This document shows positions 8,417-16,847 of a stretch of 49,693 bases of DNA, in pieces. The notes beneath the pieces are model-generated. The model made no database searches. It was not told the origin of the DNA and saw only the letters and a program-made list of their open reading frames with translations. The position numbers and the translations under genes were made by a program. The stretch's first letter is position 1, and each line of letters begins with the position of its first letter. The stretch is from Granulicella sp. (GTDB lineage Bacteria; Acidobacteriota; Terriglobia; Terriglobales; Acidobacteriaceae). Location of the stretch: contig DAHWOF010000039.1 in NCBI GenBank assembly GCA_027335345.1, forward strand, positions 1 through 49,693, in the 5' to 3' direction.

Positions 8417-9082
8417 TTAATTAAGGCTGCCAAAATGGAAGAGCAGGCCTGAGCTTAGCTCAACACCATTCATGTTGGTTCGTCCGCCTATCTTATAGTC
8501 TGCCGGTATAGCAGGCCCAAAGTCGGTGTGGTTGTAACGGTAATCCGCCTCCAGAACGCGCCATCCAAGCCGATGCTGGAAAAATGGCAATTGAAGATCT
8601 GCGCCGCCGCCGGCCATCAGTCCAAGACCCCATTCGTGGGGGTTGTATCCTGGACCTCCAGGATTGTTCGGACCGACACTGCGCACAGCACCCACCAAGC
8701 CGTGGACAAAGGGAGTATAGTTTCGCTTCTGCCAGCGGAAGATCGGCCCAGCATAGTATCCGTAGAAGCCGTCGCCTTGACCGTTGGGGTTTGCCGTCAA
8801 GTTCACTTCGACGCCCACCAGCTTGTTGTAGAAGTAAGCGCCACTACCCATGGCGCCGGCAACGACTGAGCCAAACGTTCCACCGTAGTATTGGAGGTCA
8901 TCATACTCAGTTTTGATCTTGCTGTTCAGCCAATAGTATGAATACCCAGCAAACACCTCTGCACGCGCTGGAGTTGGCGCCTGGGGCAAGGTGCTCTGCG
9001 CGTTGATGCTAACCGCTCCAAAACTGATTACGCATACAGTCAGGACGAACCGGCCTAGATTACCAAATGGACGATATGACAT
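8417..9082 (-). CDS. Outer-membrane beta-barrel protein
   Basis: A 221-residue protein with a signal peptide (about residues 1-28, ending SINAQS). The mature part starts ARAEVFAGYSYYW, a pattern common in small OmpA-like or OmpW-like barrels of Acidobacteriota. It shows alternating aromatic and hydrophobic strands and ends in a strand with a penultimate Leu (LLFHFGSLN). The ATG at 9080-9082 has GGGAGGA upstream; a longer reading to 9202 lacks this. Its place between the glycosidases suggests it belongs to the mannoside cluster, perhaps as a passive channel or surface protein. There is no direct evidence of function. Confidence 0.7.
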   Translation of the reverse strand: MSYRPFGNLGRFVLTVCVISFGAVSINAQSTLPQAPTPARAEVFAGYSYYWLNSKIKTEYDDLQYYGGTFGSVVAGAMGSGAYFYNKLVGVEVNLTANPNGQGDGFYGYYAGPIFRWQKRNYTPFVHGLVGAVRSVGPNNPGGPGYNPHEWGLGLMAGGGADLQLPFFQHRLGWRVLEADYRYNHTDFGPAIPADYKIGGRTNMNGVELSSGLLFHFGSLN

Positions 9083-9521
9083 TTTACGATCCTCCCTATA
9101 AGAAGCTGGTGAATTGAAGGTTTCTAGAGCGTGTTTCATCAATGGATTCGGCCTCAGGCCACAAAGTGGCGCGTGAGAATTTGTTTCGTTGAGCTCCGGC
9201 AATGAAGGTGCAAGAGAATTCGTCAGCGAATACGGTTCTGTTCCGTCTCGTAAAAGGTCGACGAGCCCGGTTATTGGATGGATTGTGCCACAGCGGAAGA
9301 CCTTTCAACGAATGCGATACGACGACGGATACAGAATATTCCGTTCCACGCGCAGCTGCACGGATCGAACCTACATTTGGCTCAGTCAGCTTCGCCGAGT
9401 TCGGGTAGTCCATCGTCATTCGTTCTCCGCCCACTAAGCACTCTTCTTTAGCATCTGCTGCTCAATTAATCTCCAACAACGTCGATGAAACTTGCTCTCG
9501 TGCGCTCAAACTGACACAAAG
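9083..9521. other. Intergenic region between GH92 and the outer-membrane protein gene
   Basis: About 440 bases. Reading frames here are short, lack ribosome-binding sites and resemble no protein I know. The region presumably holds the promoter of the outer-membrane protein gene. No AACGTT-type LacI operator like the one upstream of the receptor gene is present. Confidence 0.5.
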
Positions 9522-9542
9522 CGGAGATAGTTGCCATCTCCG
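9522..9542 (-). terminator. Stem-loop directly after the GH92 stop codon
   Basis: CGGAGAT pairs perfectly with ATCTCCG around the 7-base loop AGTTGCC, starting one base after the GH92 stop codon on the transcribed strand. A proper U-run does not follow, so it may end transcription weakly or protect the mRNA 3' end. Confidence 0.4.
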
Positions 9543-9543
9543 A

Positions 9544-12006
9544 TCATTTCAGGGGCGTCGCCTCACCTTCCTGCGCTGTATCGCTTATCGGAGTCATGGA
9601 CGGCGGCGCATCTTTAGGATCGCTTCCCCAGGACTTATTGGGTATCGGCCCCATGGTCAGCACCAGCGTGGCTCCGTCTGCAATATCCGAGTAACTGAAC
9701 CAGGGCTTGTTCCAGGGCTTGCCATTCATCGTTGCTGATTGGATGTACATGTTCTTCGCCGAGTTGTTGCGCGCCACGATTGTCAAGACGTGTCCGTGCC
9801 CCATATGGATCGTGGCTTTATCGAAGATCGGACTGCCCATGATGTAGTCCGGGGAAGACGGATCCACGGGATAAAAGCCTAGCGCACTCATGACATACCA
9901 GGACGAGGTCGAACCCTGATCGTCCATCCCCGGAAATGCAAAACCATATTGATCGCTTCCATACATTAACGCCAGAATCTTCCGTACAAGCTTTTGGGTC
10001 TTCCACGGCTGACCACCCCAATCATAGAGATAGGCCGCCTGCTGGTCCGGCTGATTTCCCTGCACATACTGCCCTATCACTCCAGTGCAGTCGCGGCAGA
10101 TCCCCTTGGCCGTGTATGGCGTGCTGAAGAACTGGTCCAACTTCGCGTCAAACTTTTGCCGCCCTCCGAGCAGGTCGATCAGGCCCTGCTCATCGTGCGG
10201 AACGAGCCATAGCGTCGACCACCCGGATGCTTCCTTCATCATGAAGTTGTAGTACGGCTCGCGAGGATCAAATGGCGAGATCCACTTGCCATCCGCTGTC
10301 CGGCCGCGCATGAAGCCGACGCTAGGATCAAAGACATTCTTGTAGTTGTGAGCTCGCTTCAGGAACATCTGGTAGTCGTCTTCTTGACCGAGTCGCTTGG
10401 CATACTGCGCCATGGCATAGTCGTCCCAACTATACTCAAGAGTCGTTGCGACGCCCGCTTTGCCACCGGCGTACGGTGGACTGGGATTTCCCTGGGGTAT
10501 GAAGTCCGAGATCCACCCGTTTTGCATATATTCAGACAGATAGGACCGTGGACCATTCGGATCGGTCGCATTCTTGCGAAGATATTTGTACACAGCGGCC
10601 CGGTCGAACGAAAGCCCACGCTCCCAATCCCCCAGATACATGAAGACTGCATTGTCACCATGGAAGGAGGTTTCCATGTAACCAGACTCGCGAGCCGCAT
10701 CCAGCTCCGAACGCAGAATGTCTTCCTTGACGTCGGGCTCAAGCATGGTAAGCAAGACAATCTGGTTACGTCCCGTGTCCCAAAGCGGTACCGGTCCATA
10801 ACGGTTATAGTCTGCGGTCTCCAGCGTCCCATCCCGGCTGTAAAACTGCTCGCCTTTGTCGGCCAGAAGCTTGGGACTGTAGAATGAGTGATAGAGGCAG
10901 GAGTAAAAAAGCATCTTCTGCTCTTTGGTTCCCCCAGCCACCTGGATGAGATTCAGCTTCTTTGCCCACGCTTCTTCCGCTTCGTGATGGATTTTCTCAA
11001 AATCCCATCCGGGCTGCTCGTTCTTGAGACGTTCTGCCGCAATTTGGAAGCTCGGACCTGAGCCGATCTTGACCAGCACCTGCTCGCCCGAGGTGGTCTG
11101 GAAGTTGAGATAGACACCTGCGAAATTGCCGGAAATTGTCCGCGCGTCAGGATCAACCTCGTTTCCTCCCAATAACGAATATCCGGGTCGCATCGGCGGA
11201 TCCTGTTTGAAAGTTCCGAAGCCGGTAAAGGGCTTCGAGAACTCTGCGACAAAATAGCGATGCCCACCGCGTTGGCGCCCGCGCACCGTATGGTCGTCGA
11301 CGATTTCAACCTCTCCACCCCGGCGCCCAAGGTCCATGAGAATGTGTGATCTCTGTGAGGCCGGAAATGTGAAGCGGAAGAGCCCCGTCCAGGTGGTCAC
11401 GGTCATCTCGGCAAGGATCTTGTAGTCGTTGAGATAGACGCCGTAGTACCCAGGAGACGACTTTTCGCGGGTCTTGTCGTAGACTGAAGCGCTGCGCTCC
11501 GGCGGCACAGTCCAGTTTCCTACCATCGGCATCACGATCGGATGATCATTTACGCCCCCGCTGAAGCCATAGATCATGCGGTTAGGGTAGAAGTAGGACG
11601 CTCGGACACCAGCGGGATACTCCAGATCCAGGTTCGCGTTGATAGGGCCGAGTTCGGTGGAGCTATGCGGAAGAACCGCGGCCGGCGTAGTAAATCCCGA
11701 ATATAGCTGCTCTCCGGGGGGTGGAGCGTTGCCAATCAGAATCTGCCGGTCCAGCGGCGCTGTGCCAACAAGGCCGTTCGCGTAATCCAGCGGCTGGCCG
11801 CCACCGGTGTGCGGCTGCTGCGCGTGGAATGCCATTGGAAGCGCAAGTCCAACCGCTAGAGCGAGACCTGTGCCCCAGATGGAGTGGAAAGAGACAGACG
11901 TATCTGCCTCTTTAGCCGCCTTTCTGCGCGGACGCTGCCGATCACGGCTCTTGCGCCTGAGTTGAATGCAGCGGGTTGCGAGAGGAGACCACTTCCGTGT
12001 TCGCAT
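9544..12006 (-). CDS. GH92 family alpha-mannosidase
   Basis: An 820-residue exported enzyme. A basic n-region is followed by a hydrophobic segment (about residues 44-61, ending FHAQQPH). The N-terminal beta-sandwich shows VRASYFYPNRMIYGFSGG. The (alpha/alpha)6 catalytic domain carries the family 92 signatures, notably MDDQGSTSSWYVMSALGFYP near residue 690, where the acidic residues act as general base in calcium-dependent inversion. The family removes terminal alpha-linked mannose (most often alpha-1,2) from N-glycans or yeast mannan. The ATG follows the TAG of the GH38 gene without any spacer (TAGATG), with GGAGAG upstream, so the two are co-translated. With GH38 and GH76 it would complete exo- and endo-cleavage of mannose polymers. 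Confidence 0.88.
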   Translation of the reverse strand: MRTRKWSPLATRCIQLRRKSRDRQRPRRKAAKEADTSVSFHSIWGTGLALAVGLALPMAFHAQQPHTGGGQPLDYANGLVGTAPLDRQILIGNAPPPGEQLYSGFTTPAAVLPHSSTELGPINANLDLEYPAGVRASYFYPNRMIYGFSGGVNDHPIVMPMVGNWTVPPERSASVYDKTREKSSPGYYGVYLNDYKILAEMTVTTWTGLFRFTFPASQRSHILMDLGRRGGEVEIVDDHTVRGRQRGGHRYFVAEFSKPFTGFGTFKQDPPMRPGYSLLGGNEVDPDARTISGNFAGVYLNFQTTSGEQVLVKIGSGPSFQIAAERLKNEQPGWDFEKIHHEAEEAWAKKLNLIQVAGGTKEQKMLFYSCLYHSFYSPKLLADKGEQFYSRDGTLETADYNRYGPVPLWDTGRNQIVLLTMLEPDVKEDILRSELDAARESGYMETSFHGDNAVFMYLGDWERGLSFDRAAVYKYLRKNATDPNGPRSYLSEYMQNGWISDFIPQGNPSPPYAGGKAGVATTLEYSWDDYAMAQYAKRLGQEDDYQMFLKRAHNYKNVFDPSVGFMRGRTADGKWISPFDPREPYYNFMMKEASGWSTLWLVPHDEQGLIDLLGGRQKFDAKLDQFFSTPYTAKGICRDCTGVIGQYVQGNQPDQQAAYLYDWGGQPWKTQKLVRKILALMYGSDQYGFAFPGMDDQGSTSSWYVMSALGFYPVDPSSPDYIMGSPIFDKATIHMGHGHVLTIVARNNSAKNMYIQSATMNGKPWNKPWFSYSDIADGATLVLTMGPIPNKSWGSDPKDAPPSMTPISDTAQEGEATPLK

Positions 12007-15000
12007 CTACTTCTCTCCTGGCACAAGCGTAAGGGCGAACACCACAACATTCCTGTTTTGGGGAAGCGTGAAGCTCTTGACTTGTTTGTGGGGGTCAAGA
12101 GGAAAGTTATAGGCGTAGAGATGGAACGTATTTGGGTCTACCGAACCGTCGCCTTGTAGCCGATAAGGAACCTGGACCGCATCCGTTTCTCCGCGCAGAT
12201 CGCGGGGCCCAGCCCAGTCGCTCATACTTTGCGTGAAAGGGGTTGAGCTGCCGTCGGTGTAGTTCACCGTAAACAGTTGTCGACGCTGATCTCCCTCCAC
12301 GGCGGTGCCCAGCAACCTCAAGCTGGCGAAACTTCCCTGTGGAAGGGTGACCGTTCGGCTGCTGACGGCGTCTGGGACGCCGGCCGGCCCAAGCTGAAAA
12401 CGTACCTCGTCCCCAACCTGCTGGGCGCCCAGCGTCTCTTCGGATAGGGAGGACCCATCGCCGTCCATGCTCTCCGGCGACGCAAATTTGGCGCCCTTCC
12501 GATCGATCGCCCGTACGTTGTAGACCGATGACAGATCGACCGGTACCGTGTTTCTCAACACGGGCGTCACATGGAGGGTGATGGTTGCGCTGTGCACCAG
12601 GTTTCCGGAGGCACCTGAGATTGTTAGGGTACTGCTGGATGGAGAAGCATGGCCGGATGCAACTGCGGTCAGCGTGCTTAGACCGCTCGCCGGCGAAGGC
12701 TCAAAGGTCAGATGCACACCCTCTGGAACTCCTGACGCGCTCAGTTGAACCTTCTGCTGGAATCCTCCCATCGGCATCAAAAGGATGTTTCCGGTTCGGC
12801 TCATACCCTGCGGTACGGAGAGATCCGTGGGAGCCGAGATGGAAAAGTCCGGCGGTCCCGCATGGCGTGACGGTAGCACATCATAGAGCGGCTGCACGGG
12901 ATGCGTATCGGGATTCTCTTCTGCCACCGAGATCGCCAGAATCCGAATATGAGGATTGGTGGGCAGACTGAGGGTCTTCGCACCCTCAGGAAGATTCATT
13001 CCATACCCAAAGAGATACGAGTAGCTATAGGCGACGTTCTTACCTGCCGCGTCGTGGTAGTGATCGGAGTACCACGCCAGTTCCGCGCGTTTGATGAAGC
13101 CGGGTTTGAGACCGATCATCTCACCATAGTTGTCACCCCCACCCACCGAACTCCACTCGCGATCATCCCACTGTCCGATGAAACCGCCCCAGTCTTCGAT
13201 ATCCAATTCCTCTTTGTTGTTGCCCGCCTCGAACAGAGCTCTTTGATCCCCGTCATCTGCCGCCGCGAGGATGTAGACGCGATTGAACTTACCCTGCGGC
13301 AATGCAATGCTCTGCCCGTTCGTCACGATCGCATTCAGAGCGCCTGTCCTGGCCGGCCCCAACTTGAAGACAACTCCGTTGAAGAGGATCTGCGCAGGCA
13401 GCATCTCTGCTGGGAGGGCATCCCCTTTCCCGTCGAAACCAGTCTTGTCGGCCGTACCGTGGTTGGTAGCCGTTGCAAGGTCATAATGCAATGAGACTGG
13501 CGTAGACCGTACGCTGGGCACGTTGGACTTTGGGGGCGTCAACCGGATCGCGAACGTGCGCGGCTGATATGCACCGAAGGATGTCACCAGATCGCCTGCT
13601 TCCACCTCTGCTGTTCCGACGGGCTGTTCCTGTCCATTCACCTCACGTGCGCCTGTGATCGGCGATGCAAAAGAGATGTGGACATCCGGCTGAGGCTTCC
13701 CATCCAGCTCCACCAGGCGCAGTATGTACTCATCACTCGCCTCAGCTTTCTTCAGCGCCATAATCCCGATGCGTGGATTGCTTACCTTAACGAGCGAGAA
13801 GCTACTTCCCAACTCTCCCTTGTGCTTTGTGGCCTCAAAACCAAGCAGTGGGTCGTTCAGCCGCTCCGCCTGCCAGTCCGTCTGGGCTTGGCGCCATCCG
13901 CCGACATGTCCGGAGATTCCGTAGGTAAACTCATGATGCCCGATATCCTGTGTGCCCTGGTCCGGGTAGCCTCCCCTGGTCCCTGGCGTACGGATCAAAG
14001 TGAGGCGGATGGTATGGTCATTCGGCTTATCCGATCCATTCTTGCAACTGGTCAGAATCGTCGCGCCAAACTTGCCGCTCATGTCCGTCAGGTCAATCCA
14101 CTGGTGCGTAGCGACCTCAAAGGTCCGCGGTTGCGCCGTGGGCCGTTCGATGGTGCCAACCCCCAGATTGTAGGTGGCCATCTGATTGGACGCCGTCAAC
14201 GGGAACACCGCCTTCAGATTGCGTTCCCGGCTGTTCCAGTCAATTACGTTACCGAACTCAACTCGCTTGCCGGCGTCGCCTGCAGAAAGCTTGATGGTTT
14301 GAATGAATCTCGATCCATCGGTCTCACGAGTTACCTGGATGGCCACCTGCACCGGCCCTGATTCGACTACACGAATTTGTGCCGGTCCGGAGACATATTC
14401 GCGAGGGGCCGCCTGCTCCTGATCCCAATCCATGTTCCATGCCGGCCATTGGGAGGGATTGTCATAGGAGAGCGCCAGCCGCGCGGGAGCAGCGAGCAAC
14501 TCACGGTTCGCCTGCTTGTCGAAGATGCTCGAAACGTCACCGTTTGCGTTGATCTCAACGCGATAATAGGCATTCTCAAGCTCTCTGCCACTCACATGCA
14601 GCGTCGCCTCGTCCGCATCGGCAGCGGCTCCCTTCAGTACGTGATAGACCGCGTAGCCCACCGAGGGGACGCGCGCCTCAAACAGCACCTTGCCATCGGA
14701 AATCTGAGCGGGCTGGACCTTGCCATCCGGACCAACGACATGCACCTCCGCGGGCAGGCCGTTCGGGAAGTCCAGAGTGGCTTCCACAATGTCATCCCGC
14801 TCGATGTTCAGGGGGTTGAAGACCACCACCGGTACACCCTCGCCGTCAGTATCCATGGCTGCGGATACACCCTCGACGCCGCTCTTCAGCACGTCAGCGA
14901 ACTGATTCAGCGCTATCACGTCATCATTCCACGCGAACTCATAGGCCTTCGGAGTCGCCGTTCCTGCGGCCAGGTCGTGGAAGTGAGCTGCCATAGCCAG

Positions 15001-16392
15001 CGTCCAGGCATCATTCAACCGCGCCATGGGATAGGCGCGCGCTCCCAGCCACGAAGCGGCGACGGAGGACTTTTCGGCGGCGTCAGCCAGCAACTCTTCC
15101 TTGCGGATCCAGCGTTTTTGATAGGCTTGCGAGGTCAGCGAGCCGGCCGAATGATTGGTAAGTTCCAGCTCGCCGGTGTACCGCGGCAACAGGTTCTCTT
15201 CCGCAGGTGTGATATCGCGGAACATCTGGTCCGCAGTGGCGGAGATCACCTGAACTGGCCCTTCGCCCACTTGCACCTCCGGCCACGCAGCATGAGCCTC
15301 ACCGCGGTAGAAGATCCCGTTCTGCGGCGGAAGAGCAACCTTACCCTTTGTAACGATTGCCTCAAGCCGCTTCACCGACTCGTCATTCGGCGCGCCCCCT
15401 ACGTCACCGGTTCCATAGTAGTGATAGTCCGTGAAGACTCCTGTCACTTTGCCGTTATTCAACACCCGCGCAGCCCAATCACCCTGATAGCGGCGTTCCG
15501 CCATCTGCTGCTCAGCAAGCTCAATGCCTTCCTGCTCCGTGCGCAATGCAAAAAACTGCTGCACATCGCTTGGGCTGATCCTGCTTCGTCTGGGCCTGGC
15601 CTGCGCCTGTTCCTGCAGCGCCGCCATCTTCTTTTGAACATCGTCCATGGCAGGGTTTGGCGGCAGCGGCGGCAGCGGCGTACTCAAATCCGTGGTGATG
15701 CTTCCGCTGTAGGCGCCAGGGTTCAGCGCCGCCATCACGCTCTCTCCATCTGGCCCCACCCACACACCCACGTTGAAGGGCGTACCCTCCGGCGTTCGCT
15801 CCAAAGAATCCGGCCCCCCTGCATTGGCCGACGAACCCCAGGTCAACTTCTGCGTGGAAAATCCCTTTACGCCGGCGTGCGCGAGAATGGTTGGCAGCGA
15901 AGCGGGAAAACCGAAGCAATCCGGCAACATGAACTCTTCGCTGGATTTTCCAAACTCCCGCTGGAACCACTCATTGCCGTAGAGAATCTGGCGCAAGAGC
16001 GCCTCCGCGCTCGGCGCATTCACGTCACCCTCTTCCATAGAGGAACCGGCAGGGAACCACCGTCCTGCCGCTACGTCCTTCTTGACCTGGGTAAACTCGT
16101 CAGGGTAGTACTCCTTCATGAAGCGGTACCGATTGGCTCCGCTGAAGTTGAAGATATAGTGGGGGTACTTGGCGAAAAGTTTGAAGTTGTACTCCATGGT
16201 ATTCCGCAGATACTGATTGATCACCTGCGGATACTCCCACCGCCACTCGGTATCCAGATGCGCATAACCAACAACGTAGAGCGTAGGATCCTTCTCCAGG
16301 TTGGGCTTCTGGGCTGTCTGGGCAACGCCAGCCCCAGCCAGAAATAGAAAAATCAAAAGCCCGAAAAAGGGACGCCTGCGAGAGAGTTGCAT
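12007..16392 (-). CDS. GH38 alpha-mannosidase with duplicated C-terminal modules
   Basis: A 1461-residue exported enzyme with a signal peptide (about 1-24). The GH38 catalytic domain shows the zinc motif HLD (His45, Asp47), the likely nucleophile Asp158 in LPDCFGFPASLP, and a later His motif HFHDLAAGTATP. Middle beta-sandwich domains follow. The C-terminal third is unusual: a module at about 966-1175, an Ig-like domain (about 1177-1278, PDFSISAPTDLSVPQG), then a second copy of the first module (about 1280-1461). Both copies share a DG-x-G...LGPA...LPQG-x-F...GDQR pattern and probably bind carbohydrate or pack the enzyme. GH38 enzymes hydrolyse alpha-1,2/1,3/1,6-mannosides with retention. The ATG at 16390-16392 has GGAG five bases upstream; a reading from 16536 would bury the signal peptide. 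It is first in the GH38-GH92 pair. Confidence 0.9.
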   Translation of the reverse strand: MQLSRRRPFFGLLIFLFLAGAGVAQTAQKPNLEKDPTLYVVGYAHLDTEWRWEYPQVINQYLRNTMEYNFKLFAKYPHYIFNFSGANRYRFMKEYYPDEFTQVKKDVAAGRWFPAGSSMEEGDVNAPSAEALLRQILYGNEWFQREFGKSSEEFMLPDCFGFPASLPTILAHAGVKGFSTQKLTWGSSANAGGPDSLERTPEGTPFNVGVWVGPDGESVMAALNPGAYSGSITTDLSTPLPPLPPNPAMDDVQKKMAALQEQAQARPRRSRISPSDVQQFFALRTEQEGIELAEQQMAERRYQGDWAARVLNNGKVTGVFTDYHYYGTGDVGGAPNDESVKRLEAIVTKGKVALPPQNGIFYRGEAHAAWPEVQVGEGPVQVISATADQMFRDITPAEENLLPRYTGELELTNHSAGSLTSQAYQKRWIRKEELLADAAEKSSVAASWLGARAYPMARLNDAWTLAMAAHFHDLAAGTATPKAYEFAWNDDVIALNQFADVLKSGVEGVSAAMDTDGEGVPVVVFNPLNIERDDIVEATLDFPNGLPAEVHVVGPDGKVQPAQISDGKVLFEARVPSVGYAVYHVLKGAAADADEATLHVSGRELENAYYRVEINANGDVSSIFDKQANRELLAAPARLALSYDNPSQWPAWNMDWDQEQAAPREYVSGPAQIRVVESGPVQVAIQVTRETDGSRFIQTIKLSAGDAGKRVEFGNVIDWNSRERNLKAVFPLTASNQMATYNLGVGTIERPTAQPRTFEVATHQWIDLTDMSGKFGATILTSCKNGSDKPNDHTIRLTLIRTPGTRGGYPDQGTQDIGHHEFTYGISGHVGGWRQAQTDWQAERLNDPLLGFEATKHKGELGSSFSLVKVSNPRIGIMALKKAEASDEYILRLVELDGKPQPDVHISFASPITGAREVNGQEQPVGTAEVEAGDLVTSFGAYQPRTFAIRLTPPKSNVPSVRSTPVSLHYDLATATNHGTADKTGFDGKGDALPAEMLPAQILFNGVVFKLGPARTGALNAIVTNGQSIALPQGKFNRVYILAAADDGDQRALFEAGNNKEELDIEDWGGFIGQWDDREWSSVGGGDNYGEMIGLKPGFIKRAELAWYSDHYHDAAGKNVAYSYSYLFGYGMNLPEGAKTLSLPTNPHIRILAISVAEENPDTHPVQPLYDVLPSRHAGPPDFSISAPTDLSVPQGMSRTGNILLMPMGGFQQKVQLSASGVPEGVHLTFEPSPASGLSTLTAVASGHASPSSSTLTISGASGNLVHSATITLHVTPVLRNTVPVDLSSVYNVRAIDRKGAKFASPESMDGDGSSLSEETLGAQQVGDEVRFQLGPAGVPDAVSSRTVTLPQGSFASLRLLGTAVEGDQRRQLFTVNYTDGSSTPFTQSMSDWAGPRDLRGETDAVQVPYRLQGDGSVDPNTFHLYAYNFPLDPHKQVKSFTLPQNRNVVVFALTLVPGEK

Positions 16393-16802
16393 CGGATCTC
16401 CATCTGTTTGTGAAGGCTTCAAGACCAGGCTGAAGCGTTTGAATCGATAGTCTTCACCTGGCGCTACGGTCGATTGGGCAGTGCGATGGGCGGAGGGAGC
16501 TACCTGCACGATCTCCGGATTTTTCGAGGCGCCCAAGGAGCTACTACGAAGGATGGCTCACTGCACCGCTGACTTCGTGCCGCCGGAGCGAGGCCGAGCG
16601 AGAATGATACGGATGGAGAGCCGGGCTTGTTATGAAAGTAGTCTTGATCTCCAGCTCTTCGGACGGCGCCCGAGGGCAAAAAGCAACGGCACTCGCGGCA
16701 GTTCTTTGCGCAGGCCTATCATTGACCACCAACACCTCCTCTCCACGGATCGGGCCTCTTCTACGGTGATCCCTTCCCTGATAGGGATAAATTGGCTCAG
16801 AT
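16393..16802. other. Upstream region of the GH38-GH92 pair
   Basis: About 410 bases between the receptor terminator and the GH38 start; no gene is supported. It holds a 13-base inverted repeat TCCCT-GAT-AGGGA at 16775-16787, which could be an operator but may be chance. No clear promoter was found. The pair could also be transcribed by read-through from the receptor gene. Confidence 0.45.
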
Positions 16803-16832
16803 GGGCCACGTCTCCCGTAAGAGACGCGGCCC
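16803..16832 (-). terminator. Stem-loop after the TonB receptor gene
   Basis: GGGCC and CGTCTC pair with GAGACG and GGCCC around the loop CCGTAA, an 11-pair stem with one mismatch, 15 bases past the receptor stop codon. The U-run after it is poor, so it may attenuate rather than fully stop transcription into the GH38 gene. Confidence 0.5.
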
Positions 16833-16847
16833 GCAGCTTCTCGTAAA

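Noticed and set aside
14377-16347. A 656-codon plus-strand frame opposite the GH38 gene.
   Set aside because: The minus strand carries all GH38 motifs. The frame's product has no recognisable domain and is Arg/Leu/His-rich, as expected of an antisense shadow in high-G+C coding DNA.
16775-16787. TCCCT-GAT-AGGGA, which resembles half of a tet operator on the minus strand.
   Set aside because: There is no TetR-type gene nearby and the second half does not match; a 13-base inverted repeat can occur by chance. Kept only as a note in the region entry.
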